Shown piece by piece: positions 12,601 through 24,872 of a DNA stretch of 64,000 nucleotides; within the stretch, counting starts at the first letter, position 1, and each line of letters begins with the position of its first letter. The notes beneath the pieces are model-generated. The model was given only the letters and a program-made list of their open reading frames with translations, was not told the DNA's origin and searched no databases. The position numbers were made by a program, and so were the translations under genes. The stretch is from Crocodylus rhombifer (Eukaryota > Chordata > Crocodylia > Crocodylidae), in contig JAVSML010019093.1 in assembly GCA_038503035.1 (NCBI GenBank), positions 62,001 to 126,000 of the forward strand, given 5' to 3'.

Positions 12601-14704
12601 AATGGCAAAACCTTCAGTGGGAGTTAAGTGCTCTTCAGCTGAAGGATTTGGGCTTTAAAATACTGCTGCTGTCCCATCTCTCTGAATAACCCATTGCTGC
12701 AAACAACAAGCACATGCCTATTTTTGTACGACTAACAGTGAGACTATCAGAGTCAAATTAAGCATAGACTTAAGTGTCTGCAGTGCCAGGCACACTGAAG
12801 CAGCACCCCCTTGCCACTACCCAGGGCTCAGCTTTCCCTACTGAAGGGAAGGAGTTGGAATGTGCATTTTGCAGGTCAGGGTAATAGAAACTTAGCTGCA
12901 CAATTGTGGTTGGACAGCCTACATAAATCTCCTTTTTATCAAGTTGTGGTAGTAGAAGGTCTTCACCATGTATATAATGCACACAAAGCCAGGCACAGAG
13001 GGAATCCAGAAAAGGGTTTCGAGATCACAATACAGGTGGGCAGACTGCTAAAATCAGCTGCAAAACATTCACTTTTTAATCAAGTGGAGTAAAAAATTTG
13101 AAGTCCACTGTCCACCCTTTCCTCTACCTGCCCTTGTAAAAATCAGAGTAAGTTTGTAACTCTTACTTCTTGAGGTATAACATGGCTGTACCTTAACTTC
13201 TGAACATGCCTGCAGAGCGACTCAGTTGAAGGAAGAGGTATGGTGGCATCTTGCACAGTCATAGCTATGGCAATGCAACACAAAGAATCTAAAAAAAAAA
13301 AAAAAAGATAGCTTTCTGCTATAGTCCTGTGACAACACTGAGAAAACAGCCTGCAGGGACAACCTGAGACTTCAGAAATTACAGGAACTCTTGTCAAGAT
13401 TTACCACTTTCTAACTCATCTGTGCAGCTTTTTATTGCTGCACTTTTAGAAGAGTGAGACGCACAGTTTACTTTTTACACTGGTTATATTGTTCCTGGGT
13501 TGTAGACTCTAGTTTAAAAACTGCAAGCAAACAAGCACATTTAGTTAAAAAAAAAATCAATACAACATGTTAGCACAGTTAACTGTAACTGAAAAAGACT
13601 GGTATAAACGCCTTCATAAAGGTAAAACTATCTACACTAGGGAGCTGGAGTGATTTGGTCAAACCCTGTACACCAATTTAGCTTGCATCTTTGCATAAGT
13701 ATGTAGGCTATTAGCAAGTACAGAATAGTTTTACGTTGTTTCCTCACAGCCTAGTACAATGCTTGTTAATACAGGCACAGGGAAGGAAACATTCAAAACT
13801 AAAAATCTAAAGTAAGATTTCAGATTCTCTAAGTGAAGTTTTGTAATTTCTCTCTCCACCTAAGCCGTTTCAGCTGACAGTGTCCCTTGAACGCCTAATG
13901 CATTCTGTTCACAGGCACCTGAAAATACTGGGTCCCCAACAGCTTACACCCTACTTTATTTTTTGAAATCATTTCCCCTTGAGCTTTTTCATTTATACTA
14001 ATCAAAGCATCACAATAGCTGTTAGATGCGATGAACAGCCAAGCACCACCCCAGGGTAGCTGAGAATCAAGTAGTCCAATTAAAAAAAAAAGAAAAAAGG
14101 AACCAGTTATTCTTATTGTTCCCCATTCTTCAACCAGCCTAAACAAACCCAATAGAACCTCACTAAGTCACCCTTTTGACTAGGCTTCAATATGTTGCTT
14201 CAAGAAAGAACCAACTTCCAAAATTCAAACAAAATGTAAGCCAGGATGATGAGTTTGAAACAATGCATGTTCATTTCAGTTCAACTGTAATTTAGCTTTG
14301 TTTCTTCAGGTGATCAATACAAGTACTGAAAGATATTTAGTAAAAATGGCAACATCTTTAACGAGGTAGCAGTACCACTCTCTGTATTGGAAGATGGACA
14401 GATTTGCCCATTTGGGGCACTGTGAAGCAGGGAATAGTGAGGTTCCATTGTCACCTGCAAAAAGTGTATAAGAAAAATACTGACCTCTTCCAGAATAAGG
14501 CCACTAATTTTGCCACTGGCTACAGGCAGTGAAACAGAGCTGCTGCAAGAAAACCTTCACACTATTATAGAGATCTCTACAAGGAAAAAAAACTGTATGG
14601 GGACAAGGGGATATTAAACACACTGTCCTTTCATTTTCCTCTTTCTTTTCCAGTAAGAATGTAGGTCTCGCCTTCCTGTACGTGCTACTCTCCAGAGAGA
14701 AATG
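9680..14704 (-). other. TMEM164: TMEM164 3'UTR (probable extent)
   Basis: About 5 kb directly downstream of the TMEM164 stop codon has no recognisable exon and no clear transposon, in contrast to the repeat-dense introns. This fits a long vertebrate 3'UTR. It contains A-runs in plus orientation (U-rich in the mRNA) and several minus-strand AATAAA signals. Its right boundary is the stop codon at 14707-14705; its left boundary is inferred from the signal at 9704-9699. Confidence 0.55.
9699..9704 (-). terminator. TMEM164: Candidate poly(A) signal for TMEM164
   Basis: On the minus strand this reads AATAAA. It is the most distal good hexamer before the intergenic sequence and would put cleavage near 9.67-9.69 kb. 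Other minus-strand AATAAA copies occur near 10.28, 13.43 and 13.95 kb and could support shorter isoforms. Confidence 0.45.
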
Positions 14705-14911
14705 TCAGTCTATTTTCTTAGCTGGGAGTCTAAGCAAATCCACACTATATTTAAAGATGGGGACAGCACTGTGGAACAACAAGATGACAAGCTTCCCATG
14801 AGCCATAGTCATGATAGTCTGATGTCCAGATGCCCAGATTCGATACCAAGGCCCATAGAAAGGATCGGAGATGGCTGGACATAGCATGTTGTTCAAGTTC
14901 ACTTCTGTGAC
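14705..14911 (-). CDS. TMEM164: TMEM164 terminal coding exon
   Basis: The acceptor (...TTTTCCTAG) ends at 14912 and the exon starts in phase 0 with [18 protein letters not shown]. It encodes 68 residues and ends [10 protein letters not shown] before TGA at 14707-14705. The motif [17 protein letters not shown] is very highly conserved in TMEM164 as I remember it. The segment [15 protein letters not shown] is hydrophobic and likely the last membrane span, leaving a short basic tail. An apparent GTG start at 14902 is only an internal valine codon. Confidence 0.92.
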   Translation of the reverse strand, partial: VTEVNLNNMLCPAISDPFYGPWYRIWASGHQTIMTMAHGKLVILLFHSAVPIFKYSVDLLRLPAKKID

Positions 14912-15299
14912 CTAGGAAAATGGACAAATTTAAAAAGCAGCATTATTTTGTGTTCCACTGAGGCAGAGAAATAAAGAGAGCATCGTTTAACTCCCCAGCA
15001 AACAAAGGAGATAAACCTGTTACCAAATCTTCAGCACAAATATGCCAAATTTTCAGCATTTAGGCAAGGCTTGAATTCAAAGCACTCATGCCCAATTTAT
15101 ACAAAGTTACTGTGATTGTGCAAATACAGTGACTGATATGCAAATAACCTTATTAGCATGTGCAATTACTAATTTGTGCACATAACAGCATTAATTGTCC
15201 ATGCAAATTAGACATCCATTTGCACCTAAACACTATGAAAAGCCAGCATCTTTATATTACGAGTAATACATGGGTACAATTAAATACACATTTACTTAC
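14912..15299 (-). other. TMEM164: TMEM164 last intron (388 bp)
   Basis: This is the only short intron of the gene. It is AT-rich and holds two octamer-like ATGCAAAT strings (about 15138 and 15202) and several TTTGTGCA/TGTGCAAT variants, but no recognisable repeat. Donor GTAAGTAAA lies at 15299-15291 on the minus strand. Confidence 0.8.
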
Positions 15300-15400
15300 C
15301 AGTCCCAGAATCTGTAAAATGCTAAAATGATACACAAACATAAGCCCAGTAGACAAGAGAGCCCACCAGAAATTGGAAAGTGGCTCTGGAGTGTATATAC
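15300..15400 (-). CDS. TMEM164: TMEM164 internal exon ([11 protein letters not shown] segment)
   Basis: The 101-nt exon lies between an acceptor (T-rich tract, AG at 15402-15401) and a donor GTAAGTAAA. Its first two bases complete a Gly codon started in the exon at 28150. It then encodes [18 protein letters not shown] and onward to [11 protein letters not shown], ending in phase 0. The part from FWWALL to LQIL is long and hydrophobic and makes one or two membrane spans. Joining it with both neighbours gives an uninterrupted frame, which is strong evidence that it is real. Confidence 0.93.
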
Positions 15401-15854
15401 CTAAAAAAAGAAAATAAAAAAAGATAAAGAAAATCATTAATATTCAGCAGAATTATTGATAGCTCCATCAAGCACTTATGAATAATCTTCTCTTTCCCCT
15501 GAATGAATGTCAGGGCATCTGGCTCTAGCTGATAACCTACTGACTGCTCTTACGGTAATAAATATTCAAAAGAGCCTCGTTTCTCACCTGGGGTACCCTA
15601 CTTCAGCTTCTTCGTTCTTTCCTTCCTTCCAATTTAGTTTTTAAGGCTAAATGCATTTTAAATGTGATTGTTAACACCACACAATATATTAAGTCAGTCT
15701 TCTCTGCCAAAAAAAGTCACATTTTCTTCCGACAACTGCAGTGTGTTAAAGTTTACAGCTTTGCGTCTGATTTTCTAAGATGCTTCAAAGCCAGGCGTTA
15801 TTTGAATACCCTATCAAAACCAGTTGTTGTACTGGCATGGATGGAGCTAGATGC

Positions 15855-15954
15855 TGGCCCTGTCTACATGAGCAACGGACTACGCAGTAGCATCACATCA
15901 CGGTTAGTGCCTGCCAATGCTACTGTGCAGTAGCGTCTTGTGTAGACACAGCCA
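15855..15954. mobile_element. Small MITE with GTCTACA termini
   Basis: The left end TGGCCCTGTCTACA and the reverse complement of the right end, TGGCTGTGTCTACA, agree at 12 of 14 positions, bounding a 100-bp element with internal CTACGCAGTAG/CTACTGTGCAG symmetry. I recognise the 'gtgtagacacagcc' terminus as one recurring in reptile genomes. Autonomous partner unknown. Confidence 0.65.
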
Positions 15955-18124
15955 CTATGTTATATTGCTAGTGGCAATCACACAGAAGTGTCTCTTGATA
16001 TTGCATTACCTATGGACAGCTACACAATTAACTTATATCAGACACCACAAAAACAGAAAGACTCCACAAACACTCTGTCTCCAAGCGGGTCAGCCAGTGA
16101 GAGACTGCATTTGAGGTAGAAAAGAATGCAGAGAGGCATTTCTATCAGACAGTCTTAAAGAAAACACCACTACAAACTGGGCTGCACATTTAACAAAGAT
16201 TGTTGCTACTGAAAAAGTAACACTTTCCTAATGGACTGTAGGTACCCCAATACTGCTGGAGCCACCGACACCTGACCCTGCGTCCTACGGCAACTAGAGC
16301 CATCACACACTGCAGAATCCAATCTAAGATCTGTAATAAAAATGCATCTAATTTCTTAATGTTAAATTAACAATGCTCTCCTTTTGAGCTACAGCAAAAA
16401 ATAGAGAATGAATATGTTTTTTCAATTTAAACTAGGATTTAAAATATACCCAAGCCATAAAATCACAAAGGCAATTGATTCCTTTTGTTTTCTATGTATG
16501 ACTGCATACAGCAAAGATGCACTAGTCTCATCACATCAGAATAAGTAACAGCATGAGACACTGCACAAAGGAGGGCTGCTAACATCCTTCAACAGCTTCC
16601 AGCTCCATTAGGCAGTACCAAGTTAAAGTTGTGATTTCATGGTAATCCAGGGCACAAACTGCTAGCTATGCTAGCTTTATTCCAACTGGCGCAGGCAGCA
16701 AAAGCAGTGAAGGATGCAGCATGTAAGAAACAGAAAAAGTAACAACCTACCTTTCATAATCCCAGCAAAGCAACACCAGGTCAATTTAGTCTGTGCCAAG
16801 CCCACAAAATGCACCGTCACCTTCTAGGTTTCATAAATCACTTTACACATTGCTTTACATGTCTAAATCCTCATCATTATTTTCCAACTTCCTTGTTCAT
16901 CAATTTCTACCCTTACCTTGATCTGCCCTTCACAGGTGCAGACACAATAGCAAATGACCTCTATTTGAATTAGTTCATCAGAAAGTTATACTCTTCCCAA
17001 CCTCAACTACCCTTTAGGTTCTGTCTCCGTCCGCTCAGAACCTGTCTCTGTCTACTCTCAAAAAGTTTAAATGTCTACATGTCTTGCACAACAGATGCAA
17101 AGCAGTGGGCTTTTTTGGGTTCAAAAGCAGCATTAATGCATCCCTTGCTAGGAACTCTCCCCTTGTAACCTTAAATAGTACTAGTATTGGCAACATTTTT
17201 CCAAACAGGGAAAAGCAATTTCAACTCTGCACCATGTCTTGATGAGCAAAATGTAGCTACATTCATAAGTAGGGAAGCTGCTTTCAGAACATAAGGCAAT
17301 TTATAAATTATCTTATCCAGTGGGTCGGCAAAGGTCCAAGCGAGTGGGAAGCATCTGAACAGCAATAAGCACTACATGCAAAACACGGAGGGGAGTCCTC
17401 TACAACCAGAGACAGAATGGACTAAAAGCTCCAATGCCCCTCATCTCACACAAACTATAGCCTACTCACTTCAGAAACCTATGCAGGCAGATTCATTTGA
17501 ACAACAGTGATATTCAGTAAGCCTCACCACACTGTAGTACCCTGCAAGAGAACAGGTAGGCATTATCAAGCCCATACACCAAGTTTCCTTCTAAGGGAAA
17601 GAACATACACCTGCAGCAGGGCTTTTGTGAAGATTATGTATATTCATGTTTCTGCAGTTGAGGGAGCCAGGCCCTACTTGCACAAAAGCAGCAAAGGATT
17701 TTATTGAAGCCCTTGCTTTTACAGTAAATCCTCATGCAACACCCAGAAGGCAGTAAAGTAGCACTGCCACCACACTAAGGTCAGCATAGGCTCCCCTGGT
17801 GTACATGTTACTCTGGTTACTCTTTCAGAAGTGGTCTAACAGTCTCAGGAAAGACAGCCTAGAACAAAGAGGGATGAAGCTTTGCAAAGTTACAGTCATG
17901 GATGAAATACCTCAATGACATTGAGTAGTTAGGGAAGACAGAATTATTTGAGAGGCCAAGCATCCACACTCATGGTTAGGACTCCATTTTGTGAACAAAC
18001 CTAATAGGAGAGAGGCTCTGCCCAATCGGGTTTACAACCATACGGAAAAAAGGAAGGGCAGGAGGGAAAATACAGCCATTAAAAGGTGAAATAAAAGTGG
18101 CCCTAAGCAGGCCAGCAGTACAAA

Positions 18125-18180
18125 TGGAAGCACAGTATTCTGCATCCCAGTCCAGTGCTCTAAGCAGTGGAGAGCTATTC
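18125..18180 (-). mobile_element. Possible MIR-like fragment
   Basis: The phrase 'cccagtccagtgctctaag' matches the antisense of the tRNA-like 5' part of amniote MIR elements. Only about 50 bp is recognisable, so chance or another SINE is possible. Confidence 0.35.
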
Positions 18181-19079
18181 TAGTGCAAACTGGCTGGAGG
18201 TTTTTTACTGCTCAATCAGTGCTTTTTGTTGTACTCATGCCTGTGGTGGCAAGTACTGCCCTGTAAGACTTCAGGTCAAATTGATCTAAAGCAGCCAGAA
18301 ATTCTTTTGTATGTGGAACCTCAGGATGAGACTCTCCCACATCTAATTAGCAAATTTTGCTGACCCTGAAAAGTGACAATGTATTTTGCAGCAGTGCTGT
18401 TTCTTACAACGAAGGAGGGAAAAAAAGTCACAAGGATTCTCCAGCAGAAACATTATAAAAAGCCTCAGAATCTCTTGACCATATTTGGGGATATTCATTT
18501 TAACTTCCTACCCTGCACAACATGTGTACATTTCCCTCCACAAAAAAGCATTATGGTAGATTTTATTACTCTACAACTCTCCTGCTACACAGCAGGCTTC
18601 TGTTTCACAGACCTCTGATGTGCCATCTATTGCACACTTCCTGTTGACAGCATGTGGAAATAAAAGCAGATGCCAAGCTGAGCTTCTGATTGAGTAGCCT
18701 GTGTTGGGTTCAGTAGAGAACTGTTTGTTGCTTGCACAGGGAGATCAATTTCAGTGTTAAGCAGGGAGCTTCCCTATCTCCTCATTCACCAGGGATCATA
18801 AGATGTTCATATATAGTGAGCATTTTCAACTATTTAAACTGTCACATACCAGCACTGACTAACTTTGTTCTCAGAAACGCTGAAGCCCCAGGCAGTGGAA
18901 GACACAGCATCACCAAGTCCTTTCCAAATCAGGATCATCCAAGTAGGCTACATGCTTGCAGTGGTGCTGGGCAAAAAGACAATGTGTATTTCAATTTAAG
19001 TTAAGCTTTGATATGTCAAAATAGCAGTAATGGGCAGTGCTGATGTGAGAATTTAAGGGTGGGATGTGGACTGGTATAA

Positions 19080-19195
19080 AGGAGCTCTGGCTTCAGTTCC
19101 TGGTTCTGCTACACAACACTCTGGATGACCGCAGGCAAGTCAGTCAGCTTCTGTGACCTCTTTCTCCATCAAAAAATAGAAATGAAGCCTTGAGA
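19080..19195 (+). mobile_element. MIR-type SINE relic
   Basis: The order of phrases 'ttcagttcctggttctgct', 'ggatgaccgcaggcaagtca' and 'ctccatcaaaaaatagaaatg' follows the MIR consensus (Ser/Cys-rich-looking 'tcctggctctgccac', 'tgaccttgggcaagtca', 'cccatctgtaaaatgg') in the sense direction. About 115 bp is retained, strongly diverged. Confidence 0.7.
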
Positions 19196-19286
19196 TACAC
19201 TGACAAAAGTACTTGTTTGTGCTAGAGATTATCAGTTGGATGCTTGGAAATTGTTTATTTTATAGTGAACTTCTGATCTGATTCTG

Positions 19287-19320
19287 ATTAGCATTAGTGC
19301 AGTCTTCTACTAATGCTAAT
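19287..19320. repeat. Perfect 12-bp inverted repeat
   Basis: ATTAGCATTAGT (19287-19298) and ACTAATGCTAAT (19309-19320) are exact reverse complements around a 10-nt loop. It lies in a TMEM164 intron just downstream of the MIR relic. No element boundary was found around it. Confidence 0.6.
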
Positions 19321-21908
19321 GTTCTCTGTAATACAACATTTATAAGCTCATTTTAACTCATTTTGGAAACACAAACCCTTGTAGAAATAAACAATAATCC
19401 AAAAGAGTTTAACAGAAAGTGGTAAGTGCATTTAACGTGCATGTGTATACATGCGCGCACATGGCTTTAGAAGGTCAGAGAAAATTAAGCCCTTGCAACA
19501 CAATTCTACAGAAGAGTTCAGAGTACAATTCCTTTCTATTTCAGTTCTACAGGTCTCTACAGTCATTTCAGTTTTCTAGTACTTTTCTAGGATTTGACCA
19601 TTCTTCCAACCCAATCTAGAGCATTGTCTTCATGACTGTATACATACCCTCAAGGAGGTGGTGTCCCTGAACTTAGCCATGGGGACTGTAACATCCAAGC
19701 AATTTCAAGCTTATAAAACAAGATGAGCAGGCTACATTATCTCACTAGTGTTCAAATAAAAACAGCTCTTCTAAATTAACCCTGGCCTCCTTAATGACAG
19801 AGTTTATTCCAGCAGACCTGCATTCTCATTGTCAGCTAGCAAGTCCCAAAAGCAATCTTTCCTCCTTGAAGCAGTCCGAAGGATTCAAGAGGGGACAGGG
19901 GCTAATACCAACCTGAAATCAGTTTTCACCCTTGTGTCTCTGTTGAGTCTACGTTTAGCCAGAAGAACTGGTGAGTGTCCTGTAACCTTTCCACAGGGGG
20001 AAAAAAAAAGAAGGGGGGGGGGGAGATCTTGCAACCATCTGGGCTCTAAGCAGTTCAGCACAATTTGGTCCCGACCAGAACCTGTATCTTCCATTTACAC
20101 AGATGTCGTTACTTTGGGCTACTGGCCTTCTCATTTATGGACCAGAAAGGCCTCAGTGGATCAGCCTAGCTTCTCATGGACCAAGTATGCGAGGACTTCA
20201 ATGGAGATGCTGGGTAAGGCCAGCACCAGGCACTCCTTTCATCTCTTTATGCAGTACTGTTGGAAGAAGGGGACAGAAGGCTGTTAGCAAACACAGATCT
20301 TTGCCTGCCATGCTTGCAATTCAGTGTGGCAGGGAAGGGAATGACACTAAGTGAAAGTGGGGGTTGCCCTGACAGAACATTTTATGATCAGGAATTGCAG
20401 CCACTGCCCCCTTCTGCCCAACCAGACACTTGTGTGGAAGGTTAATAATCCACTGCCATTAAACTGGCTTTTTTTTCAAACAAGTGCAGTCCAGTTTCTC
20501 CTTCAGTGTCTTAGCATTAAATAAGGCCTTTAAAAAAAATATGAAAGGATCCAACTGAAGAAAGCCCACAAGCCAGGATGTGGGGAAGAGGTAAAAAGTG
20601 CAACTGGCCTTGAATGTGGCAATCACCATGCTGGCTAGTACCCGATTCACAGCTCCAAGAGTCATTCTTTCCCCCATACTTGATGCTTAAAGCCACTTCC
20701 TACATCACAGAACACAACTCATCCTTTCACTAAGTCAAAGCAATGCAATGTCCCCAAAAGAGCTGGCTCCAGCTGTCATTCATCTGACAAAATAAGCTAA
20801 CTCCACACCAGAAGGGTTTCCTGAGCTTTCTGCTCACTTCCTCGATGCTCGGGAAACTTGTCTCTTCTGATGTTGCCTTTGAGGAAGCCTGAGCCAAAAA
20901 CAGAGAGAGGCTGATGTGGCTGGAGCCAGGGGGACAGTTCCTTTACAGCTTAAAAGGTGCAACACTTGTCTCAGAAGCTGAAAATCCTGGCGCTGCTCCC
21001 AGCAAGTGATCTATCTGCTTAACTACGAAGTGGGTGTGTGCGTGCTGCTCCAGGATGCAGGTGTGCAACAATGAATCTGCTCCAACAAGACTGGCCTGTC
21101 AGACTAAACAACCACTTACCCAAAGCTAGTGAGACTGCTTCAGTCAGCGCTGGCTACACCTGGCGTTTTGGACTAGTGCCCAGGCATTTTTGGACAAAGA
21201 GCAAGCCTCAGTTTGCAGTCTCCTTACCTTTGTGCAAAGAGAGGTAGCCCATGCACTCTTTAATAGGATGATAGAAACCTTGCTCCCCCTGCTGGGCCAA
21301 AGAGAAAGTGTGACACTCGGGCACAACGGAAGGTGCCCTGGTGGATTGGAAGGGCTGCTAGGAGAAGGCAAAGGGAAGCCTTGGACCTCCTAGAACACTT
21401 CTTCGCCTCTTCAGGAAAAGAGTTTCTTCTCTGCTCCATTCAATCCTTCAGAAGATCAACTAAATTCATGCTGGAGTCACCAAGATAGAGAGAGAAAGCT
21501 GCAGCCTGCCAAACACCAATGAGGCAGCCACATACTGCCTTCCTATTTAGTGCCACTTTTGCAAAATACACTTTTCTAGAACTTAAAATGGTTATTTCCT
21601 AACCCAAGTGACTTGCCAGCCCCAGCACAGTAAAGCGGGCATCTAGTGCTGTCTGAGCTCTCAAAATTGTCATCACAACAGTCCCTTGATACAAGGATAG
21701 CAGTCTTCCAGTGAATTAGGGAAGGCCTCAGTGAGTCTGTAGATGACTGTGGAGGCTGATCCAAAATCTGTATGTTCATTGCAGATGTGGCAAATAGTTC
21801 CCCAGGAGAAAGGAGCAGATCCTGGTGATATCACGTATCCTTGATTCTTTCCTCTTGCCCACCTCTAGAGCAATGACCATCAGTGATTTGGGAGTGTAGG
21901 ACCCATGT

Positions 21909-22127
21909 TCAGAGCCAGTTGTCAGGCATCCTTATGACATGTCCTATCCAACAGAGCTGGTGCATCATCAACATGGTTTCAACGTTGGTGGTGTTTCCTC
22001 GAGTCAGAACACTGGCTTTCATTCTTCTGTCCTTCCAGTATGGATGATTTCCCAAAGGCAACATCAATAGTAATGATCTAGCATTTGGGGGCGTTGTCAA
22101 TGTTTTCAGCTGGCCTTGTCCCCCCAT
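21909..22127 (-). pseudogene. Non-LTR retrotransposon C-terminal fragment (degenerate)
   Basis: The minus-strand frame reads ...TTNVETMLMMHQLCWIGHVIRM, then PDN. The pattern H-x-L-x-W-x-GH-[VI]-x-RM-x-D is common near the C-terminus of non-LTR retrotransposon ORFs. It starts and stops abruptly, with no RT catalytic core nearby, so it is a short dead fragment. The family cannot be named from this alone. Confidence 0.45.
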
Positions 22128-22149
22128 CCCATGTCCCCACCATCATGGC

Positions 22150-22290
22150 AGCGCTCTGCCATGCTACCACCTCCTGTCCCAACGCTGTACTCACACTCTG
22201 ATTGGTTGTTTCAGTCAGCCAATCACAGTGCAAATAAAGCGTTATGGACAGACAGACAGATTAAGAATTTTATAATATTAGAATTGTAAT
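22150..22290 (+). repeat. Repeat tail with GACA units and inverted CCAAT boxes
   Basis: The segment contains ATTGG and CCAAT in inverted arrangement (about 22199-22222, 'ctgattggttg' and 'cagccaatcacag'), then 'ggacagacagacagatta' and an AT-rich 'ttttataatatt' end. GACA repeats followed by such an end resemble 3' tails of RTE-like elements. Its orientation is opposite to the RT-like fragment next to it, so the two may be separate insertions. Confidence 0.35.
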
Positions 22291-22980
22291 TTATGCATGA
22301 GGAGCTGGTTGGTTTGTGGTGGGCTGGTAAAATTTTTGTGAAGTTGACCATGGGTCCAAGCATTTCATGTACTTCTCAGAAGAAATCAAGAGTGGTTCTT
22401 CAATTGAGTGGGCACACATGACACAATCTTCCCCATGCTAAAGATCAGTATTGGACTTGTTGGTTTATCTTGGATTTGGAACATAACGGTCGATGTGAAA
22501 GAGATTCACATTCATGTCATATTGGATGCTGACTCCCAGTGGAAGTCTATCAGCAATGAGGTGTGGAATAGCTGCACTATAGATGGAAAAGAGTGTTGGT
22601 ACAATCATCCTTGCTTGAATCCAGTTCTAATAGTGAAGAGTCCTATTTCTGTGCCATTGCTTAAGACAGTTGTGATCATGTTGTCATGAAGGATTCTGAT
22701 AATGGTAACAAATTTTGGTAGGCATCCAAAATCTCATCAGAATATTACATAAGGCCTCTCTGATTGAAGTAAAGGTCACAGGTCAATGAAGGCCATGCAA
22801 GATCTTGGTGATGCTTGCAGCACTTCTGCAGCTGTCTAGCAACAAAAATCATATGTACTGTACCTTAGTGGTCTGAAACCACAGTGGGAACTGGGTAGAA
22901 AACAGCTCTCAAAATAGCTGACCGCTAGCATGTTTACCAAGCAGAACATAGGCTACGATTAGATTTTAGTCAGAGGCCTG

Positions 22981-23335
22981 ACTGGGTGCATCCCCACATG
23001 CAGGGGCATGTGCAGGGGCAATTTTGTGCCAGAACTTTTTGCTGCTGTGCATGCCCCTGCACATGTGCTTGGGTGCGGGGCAAACTGTCTTTGCCCCACT
23101 TCTCCAGGCTCCTAGCATGCTGGAGGAGCCAAAGCAAAACTGAAGGAGGGAAGAACCAAGCCTCCAAATGCACCAGCACACGCTCCTGTGGCATGCACCA
23201 TGCCCCCCACTTACTTTTCTTTTCTTTTCTTTTTTTTTTTTTGGGTGGGGGGGGGGGGGGGGGGGGGTTTGCTACCGGAATTTTCCAGTAGCAAATTTTG
23301 CCCATGCTGCAAATCTGTAGTGTGGGGCACATGCA
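22981..23335. mobile_element. Palindromic GC-rich nonautonomous DNA transposon
   Basis: The left part (GCATCCCCACATGCAGGGG onward) and the reverse complement of the right part (GCATGTGCCCCACACTACAG onward) align imperfectly over about 40 bp, including a shared GGGCAA(A)TTTTG. Inside, CATGTGCAGGGGCA (23007-23020) and its exact complement (23052-23065) form a 14-bp stem. The overlapping long frames on both strands are low-complexity and not genes. Family uncertain, possibly hAT. Confidence 0.5.
23216..23267. repeat. Pyrimidine tract then 21-G run
   Basis: A (TTTTC)n-like tract leads into 13 T (23230-23242), GGGT, then 21 consecutive G (23247-23267). The G run can form G-quadruplexes and may be miscounted in the assembly. 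It sits within the GC-rich element. Confidence 0.85.
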
Positions 23336-24872
23336 TCGCCAATGATGGTTTGTAATATTTTCAGCACTACTTCACAGCAAGCTATTTTTTTTTTTCATCT
23401 TGGACACCTGGGCTAGGGACAGAAATATACATAACCCAGTATAAGTGATCAGAAATGGGTTCAAATCTGTAATACCACAGAAGTTCAGTGCACATAAACC
23501 ACTTTCAAAATGGCAGAAACTAGTTTAAGATAAACCTGGATGGATGTAGTATCAGACTTAACTGATTAAGGTTAAATTAGTTTATTGAACTTCTGTCCGA
23601 GATCCCCTCCAGATTCAAATTAACTCAGTCTCCTAGCATCTCAGGTTGCTTTGCTCCCCCCGTTCCCCCTTGTAAGGTAAGCCAAGTTGTCTGCTCCAAC
23701 TAAGCAGGGAGGTGTGCTCTAGCACTCCTCAGCTTCTGGCCTGGGCCACTGCAAGCATGTGGCTGCATTTCTGGAATCAAAGGCAGATGTCTGTTCACTT
23801 GTTTACCGGTTCAATCTACACAGCTTAGACTAACCCGAGAAGCCAGAATTGATTCAGCCTTGGGCTTTTTGACAACTTGTACCTAGCCCTGGTCATGCAA
23901 AACAGGAGTCTCTGACAACTACTTAAATCAGATCCTGGCTCTTAAATCCAAAATCGTGACTCCAATTCTGTCATCAGAGCCATTCCTCAGGGAACAGGGA
24001 TGCAGTGGCTTTATACCACAGTTTTTATGCCTCTCCTTCATACCATAGCTGGACAGGCTGTTGCTATCAGCCAAAGTTACCTCAGTTTAGATACTTTAGC
24101 TAAATAGGGCCTTTTTTAGCAACCAGGAATTGATGAGACTTGGAAAATGCTCCAGGGTTGGGGGTTAAGGTAGGACCAATAAAAAACTGCAGCTGTACTT
24201 TCCCTGTGAATTCTCCTGCAATGCTGGTCTCCTGCATTGGCCACTTAAGTCAACACTGCACCTGCTTTGCACCACCAGTCATAACGTAGTTACAAACAGG
24301 ACAAAGGTTGGTCTGATCCATGGCGTGAGATCTTTTCTACCTTTACTAAGACTCTATGATGCTGGAAAAGAACATGTACTGTGTTCACTCTGTGGGCCTG
24401 GAAAGGTAAGTAAAGATTAAGGAGGGAAATATTGGTCCACATGGTGCATCTAAAAGGAAGAAGGGAAGAGAATAATATCTCCGGTTTCCCCAAGATAAAT
24501 GTTAAGTCAGCACAGAGAGAGCTCAGCCAGGATACAACAGCTTACACTGTTCACTATGCAGCACAGAAACATGAATACCAGGCACCTGAATCTAACCAGA
24601 GCATAGCAGAGCCTCAACATCAACTAGGAAACACAGAAAGCTGATGCTTCAGGTGCTGCCCTACCTGATTTTATCCATTTGGGATCTCAGGGAGAGACTG
24701 GAGAAAAAAACCCATGACTTGTACATTGCTAAATGGATACATTTTTAAGAGTTTCAAATTGACGGCACTAAAAACTAGAGTGCTGCGGTTACATCATCAC
24801 AGACAGGTTCAGCCCGTGTAGGTGTGGTGCACAGCTCTGGTCCTGGAAGGACCACTTTGTTAGAAATGGAAT

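Noticed and set aside
14702..14884. 60-codon plus-strand frame over the TMEM164 last exon
   Set aside because: It is the antisense shadow of the real minus-strand exon.
19829..20287. 152-codon plus-strand frame in the TMEM164 intron
   Set aside because: It includes a poly-G/poly-K stretch (about 19997-20023), has no domain that I recognise, and has no splice-site context joining other exons.
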